12,141 nt of DNA from an uncultured Eubacteriales bacterium (GCA_900313545.1 OMRS01000093.1:1-12141), one strand, 5' to 3'. Shown: positions 1 through 7,587, counted from the stretch's first letter. Notes: generated from the letters alone by a model not told the origin. Made by a program: numbers and translations.

Positions 1-611
1 AGGGCATACTTGTGCTTGAGATAATTGGAAATGGCCATGTCGATGGAATGCCCGGCGATGGGAACGGACTTGCGCAGCACCATGCCGCCCAGGGCGACCA
101 GGGCGATTTCGCAGGTGCCCCCTCCGATGGAGAGGATCATGCTTCCCTGAGCTTCATAGACGGGAAGGCCTGTTCCCAGAGCCGCCGCGAAGGCCTGCTC
201 CACGGGAAAGATGTTTCGGACATTGTTTTTCTCAAGGGTGGAGATCATGGTCCTGCGTTCCGGTTCGGTGGCCCCCGTGGGCATGGTCATCACCCCCCGC
301 GGACGTGCCAGTGCGGGTTTGCCGATGGCCTTGTTGACGAAATAGTTGACCATGACCGAGGCACCTTCACTGTCCGTGATGATGCCCCGGCTGATGGGAA
401 AGGAGATCTTGTATTTGTCGCTGGACCTTCCGATGATTTCCATGGCACTGTCCCCCACGGCCACGATGGAATTCTTCCGGTCCGTGCGCGTGATGACAAT
501 AGAGGCTTCATTGACCACGATTCCCCTGCCGCGCACATAGATGCGGGTGTTGCAGGTTCCCATGTCGATGGCGAAGTCCGGAGCGGTCAGATGAATGGGG
601 AATGCGGACAT
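1..611 (-). CDS. mreB: MreB-type rod shape-determining actin homologue (3' end beyond window)
   Basis: Cytoplasmic bacterial actin of the MreB/Mbl family, which polymerises under the membrane and guides lateral wall synthesis. The first 203 residues are visible; the family is usually about 330-350 aa. Seen: phosphate-1 loop AIDMGTCNT (14-22), RGRGIVVNEAS (28-38, the MreB KGKGIVLNEPS block), PTGATEPERR (111-120), the helix VEQAFAAALGTGLPV (137-151) and phosphate-2 loop SIGGGT (161-166). Start: ATG at 609-611 with an AAAGGGTGG Shine-Dalgarno 4 bases upstream, overlapping the maf 3' end by 25 bp. A maf-mreB order is common in Firmicutes, where mreC and mreD normally follow; they would lie left of the window. 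Odd: the usual Asp of DIGGGT is Ser161, the usual EEP is EQA (138-140) and the usual GGD is AGH (186-188). It may therefore be a divergent paralogue rather than the main MreB. Family call firm, exact paralogue uncertain. Confidence 0.9.
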   Translation of the reverse strand, partial: MSAFPIHLTAPDFAIDMGTCNTRIYVRGRGIVVNEASIVITRTDRKNSIVAVGDSAMEIIGRSSDKYKISFPISRGIITDSEGASVMVNYFVNKAIGKPALARPRGVMTMPTGATEPERRTMISTLEKNNVRNIFPVEQAFAAALGTGLPVYEAQGSMILSIGGGTCEIALVALGGMVLRKSVPIAGHSIDMAISNYLKHKYA

Positions 612-1210
612 AGTTCCACCCTTTCTGATGAGTTGTCAATGTCACACAGCATCTGCCACACCAGGGTCATGGGAAGTCCGATGACATTGCTGGGGGATCC
701 TTCGATCCGGTCGATGAACATCCCTGCCATGCCCTGAATGGCATAGGCGCCGGCCTTGTCATAGGGCTCCGGGGTGGCGATGTATGCCTCGATGCGCTGC
801 GGGGTCAGCGCAACAAAATGTACGCGGGTGCACTCCGTCCGGCACAGGGCCGTCTCCCGCTGAGGGTCAATGAGGCACAGGCCCGTGTGGACCTCGTGCC
901 AGCGGCCGGACAGCAGACGGAGCATGTCCCGGGCCTCCTCCGGGCTGTGGGGCTTGCCCAGGGAGCGGTCGCAGAAGACCAGCGTGTCCGCGCCCAGAAC
1001 AAGGACAGACTCTCCCCTGTGGCGTGCGGCCACCGCTGCCGCCTTGTTGCGGCAAAGCGCCAGAACGGTCTCCCGGGGGCCTCCTGAAAAGGTTTCCTCC
1101 GTCCCGGAATCCTCCACCTCAAAGGACAGCCCCATGCGTTCCAGCAGCTCCCGCCTGCGGGGGGAGGCAGAGGCCAGAATCAGATGTCTTTGCAGCATGT
1201 CCATGGTCAT
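587..1210 (-). CDS. maf: Maf-family nucleoside triphosphate pyrophosphatase (dTTP/UTP type)
   Basis: Hydrolyses nucleoside triphosphates to the monophosphate and PPi. Members of this branch act on dTTP, UTP and modified pyrimidine nucleotides and are thought to clean the nucleotide pool. At 207 aa it has usual family length. Seen: LASASPRRRELL (12-23, the substrate-loop SxRR motif), GADTLV (73-78, with likely catalytic Asp75), LGKPHSPEEA (84-93), SGRWHEVHTG (101-110), YDKAGAYAIQG (150-160, characteristic of the dTTP/UTP branch) and SPSNVIGLP (172-180). The start is the ATG of an ATGA overlap with the xpt stop. Two further in-frame ATGs (residues 3 and 5) are possible starts because the Shine-Dalgarno (GGAAG about 7 bases before the first ATG) is modest. 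The 3' end overlaps mreB by 25 bp. The final 15 residues or so after the last conserved motif look like a family-unspecific tail. Substrate preference is inferred from motifs. Confidence 0.95.
   Translation of the reverse strand: MTMDMLQRHLILASASPRRRELLERMGLSFEVEDSGTEETFSGGPRETVLALCRNKAAAVAARHRGESVLVLGADTLVFCDRSLGKPHSPEEARDMLRLLSGRWHEVHTGLCLIDPQRETALCRTECTRVHFVALTPQRIEAYIATPEPYDKAGAYAIQGMAGMFIDRIEGSPSNVIGLPMTLVWQMLCDIDNSSERVELCPHSPFI
616..624 (-). promoter_or_regulatory. Ribosome binding site of mreB inside maf
   Basis: Read on the minus strand, AAAGGGTGG lies 4 bases before the ATG at 609-611. It fixes the mreB start upstream of the maf stop codon, so the site is within maf coding sequence and maf/mreB translation is probably coupled. 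Confidence 0.65.
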
Positions 1211-1788
1211 CTGTCCGCTTCCCGGAAGACCACGGTGCCGTTGTCAAAATGGTCGATCCGGGCCAGGGAGCAGACCCGGATCCCCTCCTTCTCCAGGAGT
1301 GCGCGGCCGCTTTGGAAGCTCTTTTCAATGACGATGCCGATGCCCGCCACTTCCATCTGGGCCTGTTTCAGCAGCTTCATCACGCCAAAGGCCGCCTCTC
1401 CGCTGGCCAGAAAGTCGTCGATGACCAGGACCCGCCTGCCCTTCGGAAGGTACTCCTGTTTGACGGTGAGCATGTATTCCGTTCCCTTGGTGAAGGAACG
1501 CACGGGAACCTGGAGCGTGTTCCCTGTCAGGATCCGGGAGGTCTGCTTCTTCATGATGACTAGGGGAAGGCCCAGGGACAGGGCGGTAAAAGCCGCGGGG
1601 GCGATGCCGGAGCTCTCCACGGTGACCACCAGGTCCGGACGAAGGCCCTCAAAAGCCCCGGCAAAGGCCTTTCCGATCTCCTGCATCAGCTGCACATCCA
1701 CCTGATGGTTGAGAAAACTGTCCACCAGCAGGATATCCTCCCCGATGACACTTCCATGCGTGCGGATCATCTCTTCCAGTTGTTTCAT
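1207..1788 (-). CDS. xpt: Xanthine phosphoribosyltransferase
   Basis: Purine salvage enzyme transferring phosphoribose from PRPP to xanthine to give XMP, in the cytoplasm. The 193 aa match the Bacillus subtilis Xpt length (194) and pattern. Seen: VDSFLNHQVD (22-31), VTVESSGIAPA (55-65), SFTKGTEY (98-105), the PRPP-binding loop VLVIDDFLASGEAA (120-133), GIGIVIEKSFQSGR (149-162) and SLARI (174-178). The start ATG forms an ATGA overlap with the miaA stop and has a full AAGGAGG Shine-Dalgarno. It is joined by another ATGA overlap to maf. In Bacillus, xpt leads a pbuX operon controlled by a guanine riboswitch. Here it is internal to a repair/tRNA-modification operon with no room for an aptamer, so direct purine control at this gene is unlikely. 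Adenine phosphoribosyltransferase is the nearest alternative, but the SFLNHQ and IEKSFQ blocks favour Xpt. Confidence 0.96.
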   Translation of the reverse strand: MKQLEEMIRTHGSVIGEDILLVDSFLNHQVDVQLMQEIGKAFAGAFEGLRPDLVVTVESSGIAPAAFTALSLGLPLVIMKKQTSRILTGNTLQVPVRSFTKGTEYMLTVKQEYLPKGRRVLVIDDFLASGEAAFGVMKLLKQAQMEVAGIGIVIEKSFQSGRALLEKEGIRVCSLARIDHFDNGTVVFREADR

Positions 1789-2774
1789 GCGTGTTCCTCC
1801 TTCTCTTCTTCAAGAATCCGTCGCATGGCGGCCAGGAGGATGTCCCCGGCCTGTGCGACGGCCTGCGGCCCGGAGCTCATGGGAATCCAGGTGATGTCCT
1901 GCGAATGCCGCAGCCAGGTGAGCTGGCGCTTGGCATATCTGCGGGTGTTGCGGCGGATCAGAAACAGGGCGTCCTCCGGGGACATGCGGCCGCGAAGGAC
2001 CGCCTCCAGTTCCGGATAGCCGATGGCCTGGGAGGAGCCGCCGTCCTCCCGGTCAAAGGTCAGGCCGGTGGACAGAAGCCCCCGGACCTCCTCCTGCCAG
2101 CCGGCCTCCAGCATTTTTGCGGCGCGTTCATTGATGCGCGCATAGAGGGCCTCCCGCTCCATGTCAAGTGCGAAGACCCGGAAGCGGACGGGACCCTCCG
2201 CAAGCGCGGGCCTGCCCCGGTCCAGCTGCGTGCGGGTACTGCCGCAGACCCGGGCGATTTCCAGCGCCCGGATGACCCGGCGCACATCGTTTTCATGCAG
2301 CCGTGCGGCGCTGTCGGGGTCCACCTGCCGCAGCTGCTCCATGAGGGCGGCGCGTCCCCCCGGAGCTTCGGAGAGCGCCTGCAGCTCCCGCCGATATGCA
2401 GGGTCCGCCTCCTGCTGCCCCATATGAAGGTCATAGCGCAGGGCGTTTAAATACAGCCCGGTGCCGCCCACAAACAGCGGGATGCGCCCGGAGTCCAGGA
2501 CCTCCCGGAGGGCCGCCATGGCCGCCTCCCGGTAGGCGCTGACCGTATAGACCGCCTCAGGGGGACACAGGTCCAGCAGGCGGTAGCGGTAGCGCTCCTG
2601 TTCCCTGGTCCCGGGCTTGGCGGTTCCGATATCCAGTCCCCGGTAGACCTGCATGGAATCCATGGCCATCAGGTCACAGGGCAGGCGGTCGGCCACATGT
2701 GCGGCCACCGCGCTTTTCCCGATCCCCGTTGGCCCTGTGAGGACAAAGGCCAGGGGACGCAAATCCTTATTCAT
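1785..2774 (-). CDS. miaA: tRNA dimethylallyltransferase MiaA
   Basis: Transfers the dimethylallyl group of DMAPP to N6 of A37 in tRNAs reading UNN codons, giving i6A37, the substrate of MiaB encoded in the same cluster. The 329 aa are within the family range (about 300-330). Seen: P-loop GPTGIGKS (14-21), MAMDSMQVYRGLDIGTAKP (36-54, with the family's conserved Asp39 and Ser40), FVGGTGLYLNAL (101-112), and the conserved HENDVRRVIRALEI and QAIGYPE blocks further on, ending with the RNTRRYAKRQLTWLR tRNA-binding signature. The start ATG overlaps the mutL stop by 8 bp (ATGAATAA). No strong Shine-Dalgarno sits at the usual distance (an AAAAGG lies about 14 bases away), so translation may depend on ribosomes finishing mutL. 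The final 15 residues are Glu-rich and carry the xpt ribosome binding site. Clear identification. Confidence 0.97.
   Translation of the reverse strand: MNKDLRPLAFVLTGPTGIGKSAVAAHVADRLPCDLMAMDSMQVYRGLDIGTAKPGTREQERYRYRLLDLCPPEAVYTVSAYREAAMAALREVLDSGRIPLFVGGTGLYLNALRYDLHMGQQEADPAYRRELQALSEAPGGRAALMEQLRQVDPDSAARLHENDVRRVIRALEIARVCGSTRTQLDRGRPALAEGPVRFRVFALDMEREALYARINERAAKMLEAGWQEEVRGLLSTGLTFDREDGGSSQAIGYPELEAVLRGRMSPEDALFLIRRNTRRYAKRQLTWLRHSQDITWIPMSSGPQAVAQAGDILLAAMRRILEEEKEEHA
1796..1802 (-). promoter_or_regulatory. Strong ribosome binding site of xpt
   Basis: On the minus strand AAGGAGG, a complete match to the anti-Shine-Dalgarno, lies 7 bases before the xpt ATG and inside the last codons of miaA. 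It is the best such site among the junctions and suggests xpt is translated efficiently even though it is a late gene in the operon. Confidence 0.8.
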
Positions 2775-4953
2775 TGATGCGTTTAAACCTTTTTTCCAGT
2801 TCTCTGCGGCGCAGAATGACCACCAGCGGCCGACCGTGGGGGCAGGTCGGAGGTGAATCCGTCTTCATCATTTCATCCAGCAGCACGGCGATTTCAGAGC
2901 GGGAGAGCCGGTCCCCCCCTTTGACCGCCATCTTGCAGGCCATCTGCAGGATGGCATCCCGGCGCTTCTGCCAGGTGGAGAGCAGCCGCAGTTCACCCAG
3001 ATGATCCACCATTTCCAGGAAGGCTTTCCGGCTTTCCGGCTCCCCCAGCACATTGGGGACCTCCCGGATCTGGTAAGTGTCGTCGCCAAAGGGCTCAATG
3101 CCGTAACCCGCCTGACGGATGTCGGGCAGAAAGCGTTCGATGAGCGCCGCTTCCTGCGGCGTCACGTGGACAACCATGGGCACCAGGAGCACCTGTGAGG
3201 CCCGTCCCGTATCGATCTGCTTCATGAGCTTCTCATAGAGGATGCGCTCGTGGGCGGCGTGCTGGTCGATGAGCAGCAGCTGCTCCTGGTTTTCAAGAAT
3301 GATGTAGGTGTCAAAGGCCACGCCCACCATGCGGTAGCCGCGAAGATCATCCTCCGGCGCGCCTTCTTTCTCATGAGCGTGCAGGTCCATGTGCATCTGC
3401 TGTGCCTGCTGCGGTGCGGGAGATCCGGAAAAGACGCTGACGAGCATCCGGTTGAAGGCCTGCCGTTTTTCCAGGGCGCCGTCCTCCTCCGGCTGAGCTT
3501 CCCCGGCCTCCGGTGAACTGCGCATGTATTTGTGCGGTTCCTCCTCAGACGATGATTCCTGCGGAAGGGGTTCCGTGGAGAGGCTGGAAACAGACTCGGG
3601 GTTTGGAACCGATGCGCCGTCCGGAGAAAACCCCGGGTCGGACGGGGCTTTTTGAGCAGATACCTGGGAGGGAGCGGCAGCGCCATCCGGCGGGGAATCT
3701 GCTGGCAATTCAGATTCAGACCTTGGGTCGGGAGAAGGCGGATTGCCTGAAACCGACCCCTGCCCGGCTGCAAAGGGCGCGGGACCGGCCTGCGGAGCCC
3801 CGCCTGTGCGGGCCGGAGTCGGGTCCGGGATCGGGCGGGCGCCCAGATCCGGAATGCGCACGGGAACGCCCTGAGTGGGGATGATCTGGACGCTGGCCCG
3901 GACCACAGGGGGCTCGTCCGCATTCTCCTCGCCATACAGGGAGGGGGCGCCCTTCAGGCGTGAATTGGAGAAGGAAGCCGCCACCGCATCCCGGATCTTT
4001 TCAAAGACCAGGCGCTCGTCGCTGAAGCGGACCTCCAGCTTGTTGGGGTGCACGTTCACGTCCACCAGGGACCCGGGCATCCGAAGATTCAGCACGCAGA
4101 CGGGATAGTGGCCGATGGTCACCCGTTCCCGGCACCCCTCTTCCAGCGCCTGGGACAGGAGCGGACTGCGGATGCTCCGGCCGTTGATGAAAAAGTGCTG
4201 GCGGGACCGGTTGGAGCGGGCCTCACTGCCTACGCCTACCAGACCGTCCACGCTGATGCTGCCTTCGGCATGCACGGGGATCATCTGCTCAGCGCTTTCC
4301 CTTCCGTACAGGCAGAACACCGCATTGCGCAGGTCCCCGCTGCCGGAACTTGAATAGACCTGCTTTCCGCCTGAAATCAGCCGGAAGGAGATGTCCGGAT
4401 GGGAAAGGATCATCTTTCCCATCACGTCGCTGACCTTGGCGGCCTCCGTGACTGGCTTTTTGAGAAAGCGCAGGCGGACCGGAGTGTTGAAGAACAGGTC
4501 CCGGACCACGATGGTGGTTCCCCGGGGCGCGGCAGTCTCCTCAATGCGTCCGAGCACGCCGCCCTCATTGATGACCCGGACCCCGGTCTGCTCCCCTGCA
4601 TGGTGGGTGGTGAGCGTCACCCGGGAGACCGCGGCCACCGAGGCCAGTGCCTCTCCCCGGAAGCCCAGGGTATGCAGATCGTACAGGTCCTCAAGGCTGG
4701 AGATCTTGCTGGTGGCATGGCGCTCAAAGGCCATGCGGATATCCTGGCTGCGGATGCCACGGCCGTTGTCCGACACGCGGAAGTACGGGATGCCGCCGTC
4801 ACGGATTTCCACCGTGACGCTGGTGGCGCCGGCATCCAGGCTGTTTTCCACCATCTCCTTGATGGCCGACGCGGGGTTCTCCACCACCTCGCCTGCCGCG
4901 ATCTTGCTGATCAGGTCGCTGCTCAGCCGCATAATCGGCGCGTCTGCGCCCAT
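2767..4953 (-). CDS. mutL: DNA mismatch repair protein MutL (endonuclease type)
   Basis: Matchmaker of mismatch repair; in species without MutH it nicks the new strand after MutS recognition and clamp loading. 728 aa from the chosen ATG. N-terminal GHKL ATPase: KEMVENSLDAG (32-42, with likely catalytic Glu33 and Mg-binding Asn37), DNGRGI (62-67), GFRGEAL (97-103), DVNVHPNKLEV (298-308). A long linker (about 332-490) is rich in Pro, Ser, Ala and acidic residues. The C-terminal domain has the endonuclease motif DQHAAHERILYE (563-574), the probable clamp-binding QVLLVP (587-592), ACK (672-674), CPHGRP (704-709) and FKR (723-725). Start: GGGAGG 8 bases before the ATG at 4951-4953 fits better than an in-frame start 39 bases upstream that would run into mutS. 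It follows mutS by 16 bp and overlaps miaA by 8 bp. Confidence 0.97.
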   Translation of the reverse strand: MGADAPIMRLSSDLISKIAAGEVVENPASAIKEMVENSLDAGATSVTVEIRDGGIPYFRVSDNGRGIRSQDIRMAFERHATSKISSLEDLYDLHTLGFRGEALASVAAVSRVTLTTHHAGEQTGVRVINEGGVLGRIEETAAPRGTTIVVRDLFFNTPVRLRFLKKPVTEAAKVSDVMGKMILSHPDISFRLISGGKQVYSSSGSGDLRNAVFCLYGRESAEQMIPVHAEGSISVDGLVGVGSEARSNRSRQHFFINGRSIRSPLLSQALEEGCRERVTIGHYPVCVLNLRMPGSLVDVNVHPNKLEVRFSDERLVFEKIRDAVAASFSNSRLKGAPSLYGEENADEPPVVRASVQIIPTQGVPVRIPDLGARPIPDPTPARTGGAPQAGPAPFAAGQGSVSGNPPSPDPRSESELPADSPPDGAAAPSQVSAQKAPSDPGFSPDGASVPNPESVSSLSTEPLPQESSSEEEPHKYMRSSPEAGEAQPEEDGALEKRQAFNRMLVSVFSGSPAPQQAQQMHMDLHAHEKEGAPEDDLRGYRMVGVAFDTYIILENQEQLLLIDQHAAHERILYEKLMKQIDTGRASQVLLVPMVVHVTPQEAALIERFLPDIRQAGYGIEPFGDDTYQIREVPNVLGEPESRKAFLEMVDHLGELRLLSTWQKRRDAILQMACKMAVKGGDRLSRSEIAVLLDEMMKTDSPPTCPHGRPLVVILRRRELEKRFKRINE
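3627..3653. other. Terminator-like hairpin inside the mutL linker
   Basis: CCCCG (3631-3635) and CGGGG (3643-3647) can pair around a 7-base loop. On the plus strand the stem is followed by C and five T; on the minus strand it is preceded by A-rich sequence and followed by TTTT. It lies in the low-complexity linker coding part of mutL. The stem is only 5 bp (extendable by A:T pairs past one bulge), so it may simply reflect Pro/Gly codons. Confidence 0.3.
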
Positions 4954-4960
4954 GGGTATC

Positions 4961-4967
4961 GCCTCCC
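4961..4967 (-). promoter_or_regulatory. Ribosome binding site deciding the mutL start
   Basis: Minus-strand GGGAGGC sits 8 bases before the ATG at 4951-4953, in the 16-bp space after the mutS stop codon. It supports initiation there rather than at the in-frame start at 4992, which would overlap mutS. Confidence 0.8.
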
Positions 4968-4969
4968 GT

Positions 4970-7570
4970 TCAGGACAGTCTGGCTTTCTCACGCAGGGTA
5001 AAAAGGGTGTTCATCGCTTCGATGGGAGTCATGGACATGACATCCAGCTTGCGGATTTCCTCCACCAGGTCCATGGCCGGCGCCTCAAAGAGGTTTACCT
5101 GCTTGGGCTTGCGGGAGGTGCCGCCGTCCAGGATGTTCTGCCCGATGTTTCCGCCGCTGTGGGAGGCGGATGCCTCCACCCGGGCGAGAATTTCATTGGC
5201 GCGCATGACCACCTGCCGGGGCAGTCCCGCCAGATGGGCCACGTGGATGCCGAAGCTCTTGTCGGTCCCGCCCCGCTCGATGCGGCGCAGGAAGACGATG
5301 CTCTCCCCGGCCTCCTTGACGCTGATGCGGTAGTTGACAACGCCCTCCAGGTTCCCCTCGAGCTCGCTGAGTTCATGGTAATGGGTGGCAAAGAGGGTTT
5401 TGCACCCGATCTTGTCCTTGTTCACCATGTATTCCACCACCGCCCAGGCGATGGAAAGGCCGTCAAAAGTGCTGGTGCCCCGTCCGATTTCGTCCAGGAT
5501 CACCAGGGAATGCCGGGTCGCATTGCGCAGAATATGGGCCATTTCATTCATTTCCACCATGAAGGTGGACTGACCCATGGACAGATCGTCGGAGGCGCCG
5601 ATGCGCGTGAAGATCCGGTCGCAGATGGAAACGCTTGCGGCCTCGGCAGGCACAAAGCTGCCCATGTGCGCCATGAGCACGATCAGGGCCACCTGGCGCA
5701 TGTAGGTGCTCTTGCCGGCCATGTTGGGGCCGGTGATGATCAGCATCCGGTTGGCGTCCTCGTCCATGAGGGTGTCATTGGCCACGAACATGTCATCGCC
5801 GGAGAGATTCTTTTCCACCACGGGGTGGCGTCCGCCGGTGATGTGCAGCTCCCCGTCCTGGGTGATGGCAGGACGGACATAGCCGTTGCGCAGGGCCGCC
5901 ACGGCCAGGGAGCACAGGGCGTCCAGCTCCTTGAGGGCCACGGCCACCCGCTGAATGCGGCTGATGTTCTCGGTGAGGAAGGCGCGGATGTCCATGAACA
6001 GGGCATATTCCATGCGCTGGGCCTTTTCCTGGGCGCCGAGCACCTTTTCCTCGATCTCGTGCAGTTCGGGCGTGGTGTAGCGCTCACAGTTGGCCAGGGT
6101 TTGCCGGCGCGTGTAGCGCACAGGGACCTGTCCCAGGTTGGACTTGGTGACCTCAATGTAGTATCCGAACACCCGGTTGTACTGGATGCGCAGGTTTTTG
6201 ATGCCGGTCTCCTCCCGTTCCCGTGCCTCCAGCTGGGAGATCCACTGCTTTCCCTCCACGGAGGCACGGCGCAGCTCATCCAGTTCCGGCGTGTAGCCGC
6301 CGCGGATGTAGTGCCCCTCGCTGATCAGTGCGGGGGCTTCCGGGTCGATGGCCCGGGACAGGAGATCCGTGATGTCCTCAAGGGGCGTCAGCCGCTGCGC
6401 AAGATCTCCAAGCAGCGCTGCCTCCCCTGCCCGACCCACAGCGTCCCGGATCTGCGGGATGCGCTGCAGCGAGGTCAACAGGGCCAGGCAGTCCCTGGGG
6501 TTGATGGTGCGGTAGGCGATGCGGCTCAGAAGCCGTTCCACGTCGTAGACCTCCCGCAGCTGGGTTCGGATTTCGTCCGTGGCCATCTCCGCGCGGGACA
6601 GGGCGCCCACCGCGTCAAGGCGCTGCTCGATCTCCTCCCGGACAGCCAGGGGCTGTTCAATGTAGCTGCGGAGCATGCGCCCGCCCATGGAGGTGCAGGT
6701 ATAGTCCAGAATCCCCAGCAGGGAGCAGTTTTTCTGCCGCGTGCGCAGGGACTCCGTGAGCTCCAGGTTCCGCCGGGCGGTGTGGTCCAGGGCCATGTAG
6801 CGGCTGTCATAATAGCGCGTCAGGGCGGTGATGTGCTCCAGGGCGTTTTTCTGGGTGTCCTGCAGGTACTGCAGCAGGGCGCCGGCGCTGCGGATTCCCA
6901 GCTTCAGGTCCTCCACCCCGAAGGGGGCAAGGGAGGTTTCCTTAAAGTGGGTCAGCAGCAGACCCCGGGCCTTTGCCAGCTGGAAGGAAGTCCCGGATTC
7001 CACGCTCAGGGTGACCCCGGGAACTTCACAGGGCAGGGGCGCATTGCTCAGGACCTCCCGGGGCGCGATGCGCAGGATTTCGTCGGCAAGCCGGCGCTCC
7101 GCATGGTCGATTTCGTAAACGTTGAATTCGCCGGTGGAGACATCCGCGTAGGCGATGCCGGCCCGGCGCCCCTCCAGGCACAGGCACAGCAGATAGGAAT
7201 TGCGGCGGTCCTCCAGCATGCCGGGATCGATGACGGTGCCGGGAGTGACGATGCGCACCACTTCCCGCTTCACCAGGCCCTTGGCGGTGGCGGGGTCCTC
7301 CATCTGCTCGCAGATGGCGACCTTGTATCCCTTTTCGATCAGCTGGTTGATATAGGTGTCCGCGCTGTGGAAGGGGACGCCGCACATGGGCGCGCGCTCC
7401 TCCAGACCGCAGGACTTTCCGGTCAGGGTCAGTTCCAGCTCCCGGGAGACCAGTTTGGCGTCCTCAAAAAACATCTCATAGAAGTCGCCGAGACGGAAAA
7501 ACAGGATCGTATCGGGGTAGTGTGACTTGGTGTCCAGATACTGCTGCATCATGGGGGTGACAGTTGCCAT
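4970..7570 (-). CDS. mutS: DNA mismatch repair protein MutS
   Basis: Recognises base mismatches and small loops and recruits MutL in an ATP-dependent way. 866 aa from the chosen ATG, normal for MutS1 (about 850-900). Seen: the mismatch-binding motif GDFYEMF (28-34, the FxE element with Phe30 and Glu32), the MCGVPFHS block (62-69), Walker A GPNMAGKS (614-621), DDLSMGQSTFMVEM (671-684), Walker B LVILDE (689-694) followed by GRGTSTFDG, ATHYHEL (728-734) and the helix-turn-helix GIHVAHLAGLP (774-784). Near the C-terminus QVNLF (824-828) fits a QxxLF sliding-clamp motif. Start: ATG at 7568-7570 with GGAGAAGG just upstream. An upstream in-frame start at 7609 would run into the preceding gene and is not a family N-terminus. 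It is 17 bp after the ylbF-like gene and 16 bp before mutL. The N-terminal FxE motif rules out MutS2. Confidence 0.98.
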   Translation of the reverse strand: MATVTPMMQQYLDTKSHYPDTILFFRLGDFYEMFFEDAKLVSRELELTLTGKSCGLEERAPMCGVPFHSADTYINQLIEKGYKVAICEQMEDPATAKGLVKREVVRIVTPGTVIDPGMLEDRRNSYLLCLCLEGRRAGIAYADVSTGEFNVYEIDHAERRLADEILRIAPREVLSNAPLPCEVPGVTLSVESGTSFQLAKARGLLLTHFKETSLAPFGVEDLKLGIRSAGALLQYLQDTQKNALEHITALTRYYDSRYMALDHTARRNLELTESLRTRQKNCSLLGILDYTCTSMGGRMLRSYIEQPLAVREEIEQRLDAVGALSRAEMATDEIRTQLREVYDVERLLSRIAYRTINPRDCLALLTSLQRIPQIRDAVGRAGEAALLGDLAQRLTPLEDITDLLSRAIDPEAPALISEGHYIRGGYTPELDELRRASVEGKQWISQLEAREREETGIKNLRIQYNRVFGYYIEVTKSNLGQVPVRYTRRQTLANCERYTTPELHEIEEKVLGAQEKAQRMEYALFMDIRAFLTENISRIQRVAVALKELDALCSLAVAALRNGYVRPAITQDGELHITGGRHPVVEKNLSGDDMFVANDTLMDEDANRMLIITGPNMAGKSTYMRQVALIVLMAHMGSFVPAEAASVSICDRIFTRIGASDDLSMGQSTFMVEMNEMAHILRNATRHSLVILDEIGRGTSTFDGLSIAWAVVEYMVNKDKIGCKTLFATHYHELSELEGNLEGVVNYRISVKEAGESIVFLRRIERGGTDKSFGIHVAHLAGLPRQVVMRANEILARVEASASHSGGNIGQNILDGGTSRKPKQVNLFEAPAMDLVEEIRKLDVMSMTPIEAMNTLFTLREKARLS

Positions 7571-7572
7571 AT

Positions 7573-7580
7573 CCTTCTCC
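7573..7580 (-). promoter_or_regulatory. Ribosome binding site deciding the mutS start
   Basis: Minus-strand GGAGAAGG lies immediately before the ATG at 7568-7570; its GGAG core is 6 bases from the start. It occupies the 17-bp space between the ylbF-like gene and mutS and supports the shorter MutS N-terminus. Confidence 0.7.
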
Positions 7581-7587
7581 GTTCCTC

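Noticed and set aside
12..737. Plus-strand open frame of 241 codons at the left edge
   Set aside because: It spans the maf/mreB junction on the opposite strand and has no motif; the minus-strand frames match well-known families.
2790..2795. Six-A run near the mutL 3' end as a programmed frameshift site
   Set aside because: The A AAA AAG heptamer is not in the reading phase needed for -1 slippage (codons read GAA AAA AGG), and mutL already ends normally after FKR.
4954..4992. Longer MutL N-terminus starting at 4992
   Set aside because: The 13 extra residues overlap mutS coding sequence and do not resemble MutL; a good ribosome site serves the ATG at 4953.
4391..7525. Plus-strand open frame of 1044 codons opposite mutL and mutS
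   Set aside because: It is antisense to two clearly identified genes, shows Gly/His/Gln-rich composition typical of a shadow frame in GC-rich DNA, and has no recognisable domain.
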